From: Accumulibacter sp032229525
GTDB lineage: Bacteria > Pseudomonadota > Gammaproteobacteria > Burkholderiales > Rhodocyclaceae
Length of the DNA: 38,000 nt
Reading direction: 5' to 3'
Assembly: GCF_032229525.1 (NCBI RefSeq)
Contig: NZ_JAVTWB010000189.1
Location: forward strand, 1-38,000
Shown here piece after piece: positions 16,007-24,497 of this stretch (position 1 is the first letter of the stretch; the number at the start of each line of letters is the position of its first letter). Made by a program: the position numbers and the translations under genes. The notes below the pieces were generated by a model, which saw only the letters and a list, made by a program, of their open reading frames with translations, ran no database searches and was not told the DNA's origin.

Positions 16007-16243
16007 GACAATCGATCGTAGCCCTCTGCTGTCGCCAAGTCGGAAGGCAGGCAGACGTTCGACGGGTGGCCGCCCCGCTCCCCCGGGACGACCGTCTCGC
16101 CGTTTGCGGAATGACCATGTACTCCCTTTTCCGCCCTCCTCCACCTGCCACGCCGGCAGGACTCTAACCGAAAACGCCCTGATCTACAAAATTCTTCAGG
16201 CGGAATGCCGTTGTCACGTCGCGATCAGCCGGCCAACGACGCG

Positions 16244-17743
16244 TCAGTGCGTTGGCATAACAAAACTGGCACTGCTCGGGATGTCCTGCGGCCAGCGACC
16301 GGTTGCCGTCTTCAGGCGGGTGTAGAAATGTACGCCGTCGGGGCCATGAACGGCATGGTCGCCGAACAGAGAACGCTTCCAGCCACCGAAGCTGTGAAAG
16401 GCCATGGGCACGGGAATTGGCACGTTGATGCCGACCATGCCGACCTCAATGCGCCGGACGAACTCTCTGGCCGTATTGCCGCTGCGGGTGAACACCGCGA
16501 CGCCGTTGCCGTACTCGTGGGCATTGATCAGACCGATCGCCGCAGCAAAATCGGGCACGCGCACGATGCACAGCACCGGCCCGAAGATTTCCTCGCGGTA
16601 GATGCGCATTTCCGGGGTAACGTGGTCGAACAGGCAGCCGCCGAGGAAGTAACCGTCTTCGTGGCCGGCAACCCGCAAAGCGCGGCCATCGACCACCAGC
16701 TCGGCACCCTCCTCGACGCCGAGATCAACGTAGGCGCGCACCTTCTCAAGATGCTGCCGAGTCACCAACGGGCCCATTTCCATGGCCGGTTCGGTGCCGG
16801 GACCGACCTTGAGCGACCTGGCGCGCTTGCCCAGTGCCGCCACCAACTGGTCGCCGACATCGCCCACCGCCACTGCCACCGAGATGGCCATGCAGCGTTC
16901 GCCAGCAGAACCGTAGGCGGCACCGATCAGTGCCTCGACCGCCTGTTCCAGGTCGGCGTCCGGCATCACCACCAGATGGTTCTTGGCGCCGCCGAGCGCC
17001 TGCACCCGCTTGCCATGCGCGGCGCCCGTGGAATAGATGTACTCGGCAATCGGCGTCGAGCCGACAAAACTCACCGCCGCCACGCGCGGATCGGTGAGCA
17101 GGGTATCGACCGCCTCCTTGTCGCCATGGACGACATTGAACACCCCCTTCGGCAGGTCGGCCTGCGCCAGCAGCTCGGCGATAAACAGGCTGGCCGACGG
17201 ATCACGCTCGGAAGGCTTGAGGACGAAGGTATTGCCGCAGGCCAGAGCGACGGGAAACATCCACATCGGCACCATGACGGGGAAATTGAAGGGGGTGATG
17301 CCGGCACAGACCCCAACCGGCTGGCGTAGTGACCAGCTATCGATGCCGCCACCGATCTGGTCGGAATACTCCCCTTTCAAGAGCTGCGGAATGCCGCAGG
17401 CGAACTCGACGACCTCCATGCCGCGAATGATTTCCCCCTTGGCATCGGCGAGCACCTTGCCATGCTCTGCGGTGAGAATCGCCGCGAGCTCGTCGATGTG
17501 CCGTTCGAGTAGCTCGCGAAACTTGAAGAGGATGCGCGCACGTCGCAGCGCTGGCGTATCCGACCACCCGGGCAGCGCGGCGGCGGCGGCGGCGATCGCG
17601 CTGCGGGTCTCGTCGGCGCTTGCCAGCGGCACCCGCGCCGTGAGTTGACCGCTGGCCGGATTGAACACTTCACCCCATCGCGAACCCGCGCCACGAACGA
17701 GATGACCATGAATGAAATGCTGTAGTGGCTTAACGGTATTCAT
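16244..17743 (-). CDS. mmsA: CoA-acylating (methyl)malonate-semialdehyde dehydrogenase
   Basis: This 499-residue aldehyde dehydrogenase has the MmsA hallmark ALGGAKNHLVVMPDAD: the general-base Glu of ordinary aldehyde dehydrogenases is replaced, as in CoA-acylating members. The nucleophile is Cys284 in GSAGERCMAIS, and the NAD site lies around FVGSTPIAEYIY. It converts methylmalonate or malonate semialdehyde plus CoA and NAD to propionyl- or acetyl-CoA. The ATG at 17743 follows GGAG; upstream sequence in frame is unconserved. It is divergent from the IclR gene, with a predicted promoter in between. Methylmalonate against malonate semialdehyde cannot be decided from sequence. The neighbouring beta-hydroxyacid dehydrogenases could supply either. 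Confidence 0.92.
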   Translation of the reverse strand: MNTVKPLQHFIHGHLVRGAGSRWGEVFNPASGQLTARVPLASADETRSAIAAAAAALPGWSDTPALRRARILFKFRELLERHIDELAAILTAEHGKVLADAKGEIIRGMEVVEFACGIPQLLKGEYSDQIGGGIDSWSLRQPVGVCAGITPFNFPVMVPMWMFPVALACGNTFVLKPSERDPSASLFIAELLAQADLPKGVFNVVHGDKEAVDTLLTDPRVAAVSFVGSTPIAEYIYSTGAAHGKRVQALGGAKNHLVVMPDADLEQAVEALIGAAYGSAGERCMAISVAVAVGDVGDQLVAALGKRARSLKVGPGTEPAMEMGPLVTRQHLEKVRAYVDLGVEEGAELVVDGRALRVAGHEDGYFLGGCLFDHVTPEMRIYREEIFGPVLCIVRVPDFAAAIGLINAHEYGNGVAVFTRSGNTAREFVRRIEVGMVGINVPIPVPMAFHSFGGWKRSLFGDHAVHGPDGVHFYTRLKTATGRWPQDIPSSASFVMPTH

Positions 17744-17779
17744 ATATGTGAACTCCGTGCTTGATTTTGAATTCAGTCT

Positions 17780-17809
17780 ATAGTAGGTTCGCGCCATCAG
17801 AGGTGTCAA
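17780..17809 (-). promoter_or_regulatory. predicted sigma-70 promoter of mmsA
   Basis: On the minus strand a perfect -35 TTGACA (17804-17809) is followed after 18 bases by TACTAT (17780-17785, 4/6). The start site should lie about 30 bases upstream of the mmsA ATG. The octamer ACGATTGA overlapping this -35 box recurs over the predicted -35 of dctP. TTCACA-type inverted half-sites at about 17747 and 17815 flank the region and could also be regulator sites. Confidence 0.55.
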
Positions 17810-17846
17810 TCGTATTCACAGCGACGACAGCGAGGTCAACGAGCTG

Positions 17847-18632
17847 ATGTTAATGGCGACACGAGATCTGCCCAAGGCGGTAGTGCCATCGGTGCTCAAG
17901 GCCGCTCGCCTGCTTGACGAGCTCGCCGCCTCGCGCGATCCGCTAACGCTCGGCGAACTCGCCGCTCGTCTGGAACTACCCAAGAGTTCGACGCTCGGTC
18001 TGTGCACCAGCCTGACCGTCGCCGGCCTGCTGAGGCGTTTCGACGACGGCACCTACCATCTCGGGGCGCACCTCGTCGATCTCGCCCATGCCTACCTGTC
18101 GCGCACCGACGTCGCCAAGGAGTTCGCGCAGGCGCTGGATGCGCTGAAGGCCTTCGATGAGGAAGGCGCCGTACTGGCCGTGCGTCACGACACCGATGTC
18201 GTCTACATCGCATGCCGCAACGGCAACCAGCCGATCGGCATCACCTATCGCATCGGTATGCGACTGCCGGTGAGCTGCACCGCGACCGGCAAGGCACTGA
18301 TCAGCACGCTCACCGACCCGGAAATCGAGCAGCTGTTTCGTGGCAAGGCTCTGCCGCGCCTGACGGCCAAGAGCTGTGGCAGCGTCAGCGCCCTGCTGGA
18401 GGAAGTGCGCGAGGTGCGACGCCAGGGATTCGCCATCGACAACGAAGAGACGCGTGACGGCATGTGCTGCATAGGCGTTCCGATCAGCGACCCGACGGGT
18501 GGCCCGGCAGTAGCTGCGGTGGCGGTGTGCATGCTGACGGGCGCCGGCACGCCGCGCAAGCGCGAGCAGGCCATCAAGACATTGAAGGAACTGGCGCAGA
18601 TGCTGCTGCATCGTCTGGAAATGCTGCGCTGA
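17847..18632 (+). CDS. IclR-family transcriptional regulator
   Basis: This 261-residue protein has an N-terminal winged helix (about 14-75: SVLKAARLLDELAASRDPL, then LTLGELAARLELPKSST) and a C-terminal IclR effector domain (about 85-258). The effector domain contains GMRLPVSCTATGKALIS, the family's ligand-pocket signature, and GFAIDNEETRDGMCCIGVPI. Such proteins bind small carboxylates (glyoxylate, pyruvate, aromatic acids) and act as dimers of dimers. It is divergent from mmsA and immediately upstream of the TRAP/catabolic operon, so it is the likely local regulator. The ATG at 17847 is used; the ATG at 17853 is nearly as good. Repressor or activator mode is unknown. Confidence 0.92.
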   Translation: MLMATRDLPKAVVPSVLKAARLLDELAASRDPLTLGELAARLELPKSSTLGLCTSLTVAGLLRRFDDGTYHLGAHLVDLAHAYLSRTDVAKEFAQALDALKAFDEEGAVLAVRHDTDVVYIACRNGNQPIGITYRIGMRLPVSCTATGKALISTLTDPEIEQLFRGKALPRLTAKSCGSVSALLEEVREVRRQGFAIDNEETRDGMCCIGVPISDPTGGPAVAAVAVCMLTGAGTPRKREQAIKTLKELAQMLLHRLEMLR

Positions 18633-18656
18633 TACTTGGTTGCATAACAACAGGAT

Positions 18657-18713
18657 CAATCGTGCGTCCCGAACGCAGGAACGATTGAAAACCGAAGCAA
18701 CCATCTCTGTAGT
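18657..18713 (+). promoter_or_regulatory. predicted promoter and palindromic operator of the dctP operon
   Basis: CAATCGT (18657-18663) and ACGATTG (18681-18687) form a perfect inverted repeat, with an inner GCGT/ACGC pair. The right arm overlaps a -35 box TTGAAA (18685-18690), followed after 17 bases by TGTAGT (18708-18713, 4/6). The octamer ACGATTGA is also found, at the same offset, over the mmsA -35 box. This makes it a candidate site for the adjacent IclR regulator. All hexamers and repeats are seen; function is inference. Confidence 0.5.
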
Positions 18714-18742
18714 AGGTCGTTTCACCAAGGAGGAGTTGAACC

Positions 18743-19894
18743 ATGGAGTCAGAAGTCAAAACCGCCCAGACGGATGAAACCAAGAAGGTTTCACGCCGCA
18801 AGTTTCTCACTACCGCGGCAACCGGCGCCACCGGCGCTGCGATCACCGGTTTCCCGATGATTGCTGTCGCGCAATCCCCCATCGTGCTCAAAATGCAGGG
18901 CGCCTGGGGTGCCAAGGACGTCTTCAACGAGATGGCCGAAGAGTACGTCAAACGGGTCAACGAGATGTCCGAAGGACGCCTGCGCATCGACTACCTGGTT
19001 GCCGGTTCGGTGGTCAAGCCTTTCGAGGTGATGGAAGCGACCTCCAAGGGCGTGATCGACGCCGGCCACCAGGTTGCGGTCTATTGGTATGGCAAGAGCA
19101 AGGTCGCCTCCTTGTTCGGCTCCGGCCCGGTCACCGGCTGCGACGCCTCCCAGAACCTGGCCTGGATTCACCGAGAAGGGCATGTCTATTATGAGGAGCT
19201 GATGAAGAAGATCGGTCTCGACGTGGTCGGCTTCTTCGCCATGCCGATGCCAACCCAGCCGCTCGGCTGGTTCAAGAAACCGGTCAAGTCGGCAGCCGAC
19301 CTGAAGGGTCTCAAATACCGCACCGTCGGTCTCGCTGCCGACCTGATGCAGGAGATGGGCACCAAGGTGACCCAGTTGCCGGGCGGCGAGATCGTGCCGG
19401 CGATGGAGCGTGGCGTCATCGAGGCCTTCGAGTTCAACAACCCGACTTCCGACCGACGCTTCGGCGCGCAGGACGTGGCGAAGTACTACATGATGGGTAG
19501 CTACCACCAGTCGATGGAGTTCTTCGAGATCGTCTTCAATCGCCGGAGATATGACGCTCTGCCGAAGGATCTGCAGGCCATCCTGCGCTATGCCGCGGAA
19601 GCGGCGTCCACCTCCAACTATGCTCTGGCGATGGACAACTATTCGAAGGATCTGCAGGAGCTGAGGGACAATCACAAGGTCAATATCGTGCGCACGCCGC
19701 AGGATATCTTCGACGCCCAGCTCAAGGCCTGGGACATCGTCACCAAGCGTATTGCCGACGAGGATCCCTTCTTCAAGAAGGTATGGGATTCGCAGAAGGC
19801 GTGGGCGAAGCGCGTCGGCTACTACTACTTCTACAACAACGCCGACTACAAGGCAGCTTACGAGCATCTCTTCGGCAAGCTCGGCTTCAAGTAA
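18743..19894 (+). CDS. dctP: TRAP transporter substrate-binding protein DctP, Tat-exported
   Basis: This 383-residue periplasmic binding protein captures an organic acid and hands it to the DctQM permease. The N-terminus carries a twin-arginine signal (SRRKFLTTAATGATGAAITG, from residue 17) ending near AVAQS. The mature protein shows the DctP fold, with LKGLKYRTVGLAADLMQEMG containing the conserved Arg that pairs with the ligand carboxylate. GGEIVPAMERGVIEAFEFNN and the hinge segment follow. It resembles the TakP-like subgroup (alpha-keto acids and similar), but the ligand is not determined. The ribosome binding site AAGGAGGAG, seven bases before the ATG, is very strong. It is the first gene of the operon, and a hairpin follows it. 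Confidence 0.94.
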   Translation: MESEVKTAQTDETKKVSRRKFLTTAATGATGAAITGFPMIAVAQSPIVLKMQGAWGAKDVFNEMAEEYVKRVNEMSEGRLRIDYLVAGSVVKPFEVMEATSKGVIDAGHQVAVYWYGKSKVASLFGSGPVTGCDASQNLAWIHREGHVYYEELMKKIGLDVVGFFAMPMPTQPLGWFKKPVKSAADLKGLKYRTVGLAADLMQEMGTKVTQLPGGEIVPAMERGVIEAFEFNNPTSDRRFGAQDVAKYYMMGSYHQSMEFFEIVFNRRRYDALPKDLQAILRYAAEAASTSNYALAMDNYSKDLQELRDNHKVNIVRTPQDIFDAQLKAWDIVTKRIADEDPFFKKVWDSQKAWAKRVGYYYFYNNADYKAAYEHLFGKLGFK

Positions 19895-19932
19895 ACCGTA
19901 GCCGACAAGGCGAAAAGAGCTGTATTAATTGC

Positions 19933-19959
19933 GGCGGTGGGTGCTTCGGCACCCCCGCC
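19933..19959 (+). terminator. intercistronic hairpin between dctP and dctQ
   Basis: An 11-bp GC-rich stem with one bulged T (19938) is closed by a C(TTCG)G tetraloop at 19944-19949. It lies 38 bases after the dctP stop and 22 bases before the dctQ ATG. There is no U-tract, so it is unlikely to stop all transcription. Such stems commonly protect the 3' end of a binding-protein message and lower expression of the permease genes. Confidence 0.7.
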
Positions 19960-19981
19960 CGGTTTCTCGAGGCGGCCCACT

Positions 19982-20572
19982 ATGTCCATTCAAGCGCTGC
20001 TGCACGGCATCGACCAGTTTTCGAAATCTGTCGGGCATGCCTTTGCCTGGTGCATCGTCATCCTGACGCTGGGCACCACTTACGAAGTTTTCGTTCGCTA
20101 CGCGTTGAATGACCCGACCAGCTGGGCCTTCGACATGAGCTACATACTCTATGGCGGCCTGTTCCTGATGTCGGGCGCCTATGCCCTGTCACGCGGCGCC
20201 CATGTCCGCGGCGACGTCTTCTACCGCCTGATGCCGCAGCGCGTCCAGGCCAGTCTGGAGCTGGTGCTCTACATCATCTTCTTCTATCCCGGCATTATTG
20301 CCCTGATGTATTCCGGCTGGGGTTACGCAATGGATTCGATGCGTATCGAAGAGGTCAGCGTGAACAGCCCGATCGGTGTCCCGATCTGGCAACTCAAGCT
20401 GATCATTCCCGCCGCTGGCGCTTTGCTTGCCATTCAGGGCATCGCCGAGATGCTGCGCTGCATTATCTGTATCCGCAGCGGCGCATGGCCGGACCGTCTG
20501 CACGACGTCGAGGAGCTGGAAATAGCGATCCGCAAGCAGCACGTGGCAGCCACGTCAGGAGAAACGACATGA
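19982..20572 (+). CDS. dctQ: TRAP transporter small permease DctQ
   Basis: This 196-residue membrane protein has four hydrophobic helices (about 17-37, 52-72, 91-112 and 135-157), including FAWCIVILTLGTTYEVFVRY and the conserved TSWAFDMSYILYGGLFLMSG. It is the DctQ subunit that pairs with DctM in TRAP transporters. The start is the ATG at 19982; the open frame further upstream runs through the intercistronic hairpin and is not conserved. Its TGA overlaps the dctM ATG. Helix-loop features fit the standard small subunit, and nothing unusual was seen. Confidence 0.93.
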   Translation: MSIQALLHGIDQFSKSVGHAFAWCIVILTLGTTYEVFVRYALNDPTSWAFDMSYILYGGLFLMSGAYALSRGAHVRGDVFYRLMPQRVQASLELVLYIIFFYPGIIALMYSGWGYAMDSMRIEEVSVNSPIGVPIWQLKLIIPAAGALLAIQGIAEMLRCIICIRSGAWPDRLHDVEELEIAIRKQHVAATSGETT

Positions 20573-21918
20573 CGGATCCGCAAGTTGCCCTGCTGATGCT
20601 GGGCTCGTTCATATTCGTCATTCTGCTCGGCTTCCCGATCGCCTTCACGCTGATGGCGATGGGCGTCGGCTTCGGCTACTACGCCTACTTCTGGCCTGAC
20701 CAAGCCTTCTTCGACAACCGCGTCTTCTACCTGCTGACGCAGAATACCTTCAGCGTCATGAACAACGACGTACTGGTGGCGGTACCGCTGTTCCTCTTCA
20801 TGGGCTACATCGTCGAGCGGGCAAATATCCTCGACCGCCTGTTCCACAGCCTGCAGCTTGCTTTTCGCGCCATTCCCGGCGCCATGGCGGTGGCGGCGCT
20901 GATCACCTGCGCACTGTTCGCTACCGCCACCGGCATCGTCGGTGCGGTGGTGACGCTGATGGGCTTGCTGGCCTTTCCGGCGATGCTCAAGGCGGGCTAC
21001 GACGAGAAACTTTCCGCCGGCGTGATCGCTGCCGGGGGCACACTGGGCATTCTGATACCGCCCTCGATCATGCTCATCGTCTATGGCGCGACATCGGCAA
21101 TCTCGGTCGTCAAGCTCTATGCTGCGGCGATGATTCCCGGCATGCTGCTGGCCAGTTTGTACATGATCTATGTCGTCACCCGGGTGGTGCTGAATCCGTC
21201 ACTGGCCCCCAAGCTGCCGCGGGAGGCGTACGAGAACGTTTCGTGGGTTGACGTCTTCCTGCTCCTGGCCAAGGCTTTCGTGCCGCTGGCGGCCTTGATT
21301 CTGTCGGTGCTGGGTGCCATCCTCTTCGGGCTGGCCACCCCGAGCGAGGCGGCAGCAATCGGGGCCATGGGCGGCGTTCTGCTGGCGGCCCTCTACCGCG
21401 CCCTGACCTGGGGCCGGCTCAAGGAGGCGGTTTTCCTGACGGCCCGCACCACGGCCATGGTCTGCTGGCTGTTCGTTGGTTCCTGGACATTCTCGTCGGT
21501 CTTCTCCTACCTCGGCGGCGAAGGCCTGATCAAGGACTTCGTGCTGAGCATGGACCTCAACACGCTCACCTTCCTGTTGCTCTCCCAACTGATCATTTTC
21601 CTGCTCGGCTGGCCACTCGAATGGAGCGAGATCATCATTATCTTCGTCCCGATCTTTCTGCCGCTGCTGCCGCACTTCGGCGTCGATCCGCTGTTCTTCG
21701 GCATCCTCATCGCACTGAACCTGCAGACCTCTTTTCTGACACCGCCGATGGCGATGTCAGCCTATTACCTGAAGGGCGTCGCGCCCCGCCACGTGCAACT
21801 GGTCACCATCTTCAAGGGTTGCCTGCCGTTCCTGGCGATGGTGTTCGTGGCCATGACCGCGGTGCACATGTTCCCGCAACTGGTCTACTGGCTGCCCGAC
21901 CTGCTCTACGGCAACTGA
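20569..21918 (+). CDS. dctM: TRAP transporter large permease DctM
   Basis: This 449-residue inner-membrane protein has about 12 hydrophobic segments. It shows the DctM signatures VAVPLFLFMGYIVER, TATGIVGAVVTLMGLLAFPAM, GGTLGILIPPSIMLIVYG and, near the end, NLQTSFLTPPMAMSAYYLKG. It forms the sodium-dependent elevator pathway of the TRAP transporter. The ATG overlaps the dctQ stop (ATGA) and has AGGAG just upstream. The GILIPPS and TPPMA hairpin motifs, expected at the ion and substrate site, are both present. Substrate identity depends on DctP and is not known. Confidence 0.95.
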   Translation: MTDPQVALLMLGSFIFVILLGFPIAFTLMAMGVGFGYYAYFWPDQAFFDNRVFYLLTQNTFSVMNNDVLVAVPLFLFMGYIVERANILDRLFHSLQLAFRAIPGAMAVAALITCALFATATGIVGAVVTLMGLLAFPAMLKAGYDEKLSAGVIAAGGTLGILIPPSIMLIVYGATSAISVVKLYAAAMIPGMLLASLYMIYVVTRVVLNPSLAPKLPREAYENVSWVDVFLLLAKAFVPLAALILSVLGAILFGLATPSEAAAIGAMGGVLLAALYRALTWGRLKEAVFLTARTTAMVCWLFVGSWTFSSVFSYLGGEGLIKDFVLSMDLNTLTFLLLSQLIIFLLGWPLEWSEIIIIFVPIFLPLLPHFGVDPLFFGILIALNLQTSFLTPPMAMSAYYLKGVAPRHVQLVTIFKGCLPFLAMVFVAMTAVHMFPQLVYWLPDLLYGN

Positions 21919-21940
21919 TGATCCACCACGAAAGGACGAC

Positions 21941-23266
21941 ATGGAGCACTTGAACCTGCTCACCGCACGACAGGCGGCACAAGGCATTCGCGATGGCCTG
22001 TTCAGCTCGGAAGATCTGGTGCAGGCCTGTAGCGGACAGATCCAGGCTCGCGAGCCGACAATCCAGGCCTGGACCTATTTCGATCCGAACCATGCCCTGC
22101 TGCAGGCACGACGCGCGGATGAATGGCGGGCGGCCGGCAAACCGCTTGGCCTGCTGCATGGCGTACCCGTCGGCGTCAAGGACATCATCGACACCGGCGA
22201 CATGCCGACCGAGGATGGCACGCCGCTGCACGCCGGGCGTGCGCCATGGCACGACGCCAAGGTGGTCGAGCTGCTGCGCGTCGCCGGCGCGATCGTCATG
22301 GGCAAAACGGTGACCACCGAACTGGCCACCTATTCGCCGGGCAAGACGCGCAACCCGCACAACCCGGAACACACGCCGGGCGGCTCGTCGAGCGGCTCGG
22401 CAGCGGCCGTGGCGGCAGGTATGGTGCCGCTGGCATTGGGTACCCAGACCAACGGTTCCCTGATCCGGCCGGCTGCCTATTGTGGCGTCTTCGGCTTCAA
22501 GCCCAGCCGCGGCATGGTCTCGCGTCAGGGCATCCTGCGCCAGTCCGAACGACTCGACCAGGTGGGATGGCTCGCGCGCAGCGTCGAGGACCTCGCACTA
22601 CTCGGGGAAGTGCTGTCGGCATACGACGCGGACGAGCCCGGAATGGTGCCGCGCACCAGCGTGCCGATGCTGAGGGCGTGCGAGGAGGAGCCGCCGCTCC
22701 CCCCCAAGCTGGCGCTGGTCAAGACACCGTGGTGGCCACAACTCGATGCCGACGCCCGTGAGGGTTTCGGCGAACTGGTCGATCATCTGAGCGCACACGT
22801 CGGCGAATTCGAGCTGCCCGAGTCGACGGCCAAGGCCCTCGATTGGCACCTGACGATCATGGAGGCGGACCTTGCTGCCAGCTACGAAGCCGACTACGAG
22901 CGCGGTGCCGACAAGATGTCGGCTTCGCTGCGCGCACAGCTTGAGCGCGGACGCGCGATCACGGCGTTCGACTACCTGCGCGCGCTGGCGCGCATTCCCG
23001 TGGTAAGCGAAGCGCTCGACGAGGTTTTCGATCGTTACGACGCCATCCTGACGCCAGCCGTCGCTGGCGCCGCGCCACACGGCCTGGAGTCGACCGGCAG
23101 CCCGCTGTTCTGCACCCTGTGGACCTTCTGCGGCATGCCGGCGATCAACCTGCCGCTGCTGCACGCCGGCAACGGCCTGCCGGTGGGTGTACAACTGGTC
23201 GGTCGGGTCGGCGACGATGCCCGCTTGCTGCGCACCGCACGCTGGCTGGTCGCGGCAGTCGCCTAA
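21941..23266 (+). CDS. amidase-signature family hydrolase
   Basis: This 441-residue amidase-signature enzyme has a complete Ser-cisSer-Lys triad. Lys80 is in VGVKDIIDT, the cis-Ser149 is in PGGSSSGSAAAVAAGM, and the nucleophile Ser173 is in GTQTNGSLIRPAAYCGVFGF. The 24-residue cis-Ser to nucleophile spacing equals that of malonamidase E2. The family hydrolyses amides such as malonamate, arylamides, urethanes or biuret derivatives. Its place directly behind the TRAP permease (22 bases, with AAGGA ribosome binding site) suggests the imported compound, or an intermediate, carries an amide. GatA is unlikely because no gatB or gatC is present and the protein is short. The specific substrate is unknown. 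Confidence 0.9.
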   Translation: MEHLNLLTARQAAQGIRDGLFSSEDLVQACSGQIQAREPTIQAWTYFDPNHALLQARRADEWRAAGKPLGLLHGVPVGVKDIIDTGDMPTEDGTPLHAGRAPWHDAKVVELLRVAGAIVMGKTVTTELATYSPGKTRNPHNPEHTPGGSSSGSAAAVAAGMVPLALGTQTNGSLIRPAAYCGVFGFKPSRGMVSRQGILRQSERLDQVGWLARSVEDLALLGEVLSAYDADEPGMVPRTSVPMLRACEEEPPLPPKLALVKTPWWPQLDADAREGFGELVDHLSAHVGEFELPESTAKALDWHLTIMEADLAASYEADYERGADKMSASLRAQLERGRAITAFDYLRALARIPVVSEALDEVFDRYDAILTPAVAGAAPHGLESTGSPLFCTLWTFCGMPAINLPLLHAGNGLPVGVQLVGRVGDDARLLRTARWLVAAVA

Positions 23267-23296
23267 TTTGGCACGCAAGAAGAAAGCGAGGACGTC

Positions 23297-23464
23297 ATGA
23301 AACTCAAGATGGTTACTGGGCTGGTCGGACTGGTGATGCTGATCGGGTTTCTGGCGCCACCAGCGATCAAGCTTGAGAAGGTGTCCCTGATCGTGGTGGT
23401 GCTGATCGGGGTAGGCATGGCGGTGTACGAGTACATCGAGAATCTACGCGACAAGGACGACTGA
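23297..23464 (+). CDS. 55-residue two-helix membrane protein
   Basis: A short frame starts at the ATG at 23297 behind GCGAGGACG and stops at TGA 23462-23464. It encodes MKLKMVTGLVGLVMLIGFLA, then a short polar turn (PPAIKLEKVS), a second hydrophobic helix (LIVVVLIGVGMAVYEYI) and a charged end (ENLRDKDD). The layout is a two-helix hairpin inner-membrane peptide. It sits between the amidase (30-base gap) and the hydroxyacid dehydrogenase (15-base gap), so it is co-transcribed. I recognise no family. A small accessory to the TRAP permease is a guess from context. Confidence 0.75.
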   Translation: MKLKMVTGLVGLVMLIGFLAPPAIKLEKVSLIVVVLIGVGMAVYEYIENLRDKDD

Positions 23465-23479
23465 ACAGGAAGCCCACTC

Positions 23480-24460
23480 ATGAAAACGAAAATACTGGTC
23501 TGCCGGGCCATTTTCCCGGAAGTGATCGAACAGCTTTCGACGCACTTCGACGTGGACTACAACGATCAGGATGCCGCGCTGCCTGCCGAACAGCTCGCCG
23601 CCCGCCTGGCTGACAAGGCGGGCGCGGTCACGCTGCTTTCCGACCGTATCGACGCCACGGTGCTCGCCCAGGCGCCCGGTCTCAAGGCGGTCTGCAACGT
23701 CGCCGTCGGCTACAACAACTTCGACCTCGACGCCATCACCCGGGCCGGCGTGATGGCCACCAACACGCCGGGCGTGCTCAACGACACCACCGCCGATACC
23801 GCCTGGGCGCTGATCCTGGCCTCGGGGCGCCGCGTCGTCGGCGCCGACAAATGGGTCCGCGACGGCCAATGGAAGGGCTGGCAATTCCACGACGACTGGC
23901 TTGGCAACGACGTTCACCATGCCACGCTGGGCATCCTCGGCATGGGCCGCATCGGCCAGGCCGTCGCCCGGCGAGCCGCCGGCTTCGCCATGCGCGTCAT
24001 CTACCACAACCGCCAGCCGCTCGACGCGGACGCGGAAAAGGCCTGCAACGCTGCCTGGGTCAGCAAGGAGACACTGTTGCACGAAGCCGATTTCCTGGTC
24101 CTGCTGCTGCCCTACTCGCCAGCCACGCACCACGTCATCGCTGCCACGGAACTGGCCGCGATGAAGCCCACCGCCCATCTCATCAACATCGCACGCGGCG
24201 GCATCGTCGACGACAACGCCCTGGTCGAGGCGCTGCAGGCGAAGCGCATCGCCGGCGCTGGCCTGGACGTCTTCGAGAACGAACCAGCCCTCGATCGACG
24301 CTTTTTTAGCCTCGACAACGTCGTGCTGACGCCGCACATCGGATCGTCGACACGGGCAACGCGCCTGCGCATGGCGTCGCTGGCCGCCGACAACCTCATC
24401 GCCGCGCTCAACGGCCAGCGCCCGCCCAATCTGCTCAACCCATCGACATTCGCCGGCTGA
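23480..24460 (+). CDS. D-isomer 2-hydroxyacid dehydrogenase (glyoxylate/hydroxypyruvate reductase-like)
   Basis: This 326-residue NAD(P)-dependent enzyme has a Rossmann motif GILGMGRIG at 151-159. The catalytic set is Arg239 (INIARGGIVDD), Glu268 (VFENEP) and His286 (LTPHIGSS). The substrate loop VAVGYNNFDLDAI (about 75-87) and the overall pattern match bacterial GhrB/hydroxypyruvate reductases, which interconvert glyoxylate-glycolate and hydroxypyruvate-D-glycerate. HNR after the second strand suggests NADPH may be accepted. It sits in an operon with glycerate kinase and tartronate-semialdehyde-type reductases, which favours a hydroxypyruvate to glycerate role; this is inference. AGGA precedes the ATG. 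Confidence 0.9.
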   Translation: MKTKILVCRAIFPEVIEQLSTHFDVDYNDQDAALPAEQLAARLADKAGAVTLLSDRIDATVLAQAPGLKAVCNVAVGYNNFDLDAITRAGVMATNTPGVLNDTTADTAWALILASGRRVVGADKWVRDGQWKGWQFHDDWLGNDVHHATLGILGMGRIGQAVARRAAGFAMRVIYHNRQPLDADAEKACNAAWVSKETLLHEADFLVLLLPYSPATHHVIAATELAAMKPTAHLINIARGGIVDDNALVEALQAKRIAGAGLDVFENEPALDRRFFSLDNVVLTPHIGSSTRATRLRMASLAADNLIAALNGQRPPNLLNPSTFAG

Positions 24461-24497
24461 CCTCGCACCCCGGCAACTCTGCACAGGAGACACTTCA

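Noticed and set aside
16244..17743. Ordinary NAD-dependent aldehyde dehydrogenase
   Set aside because: The GGAKNH motif in place of the usual ELGGK indicates the CoA-acylating MmsA subgroup.
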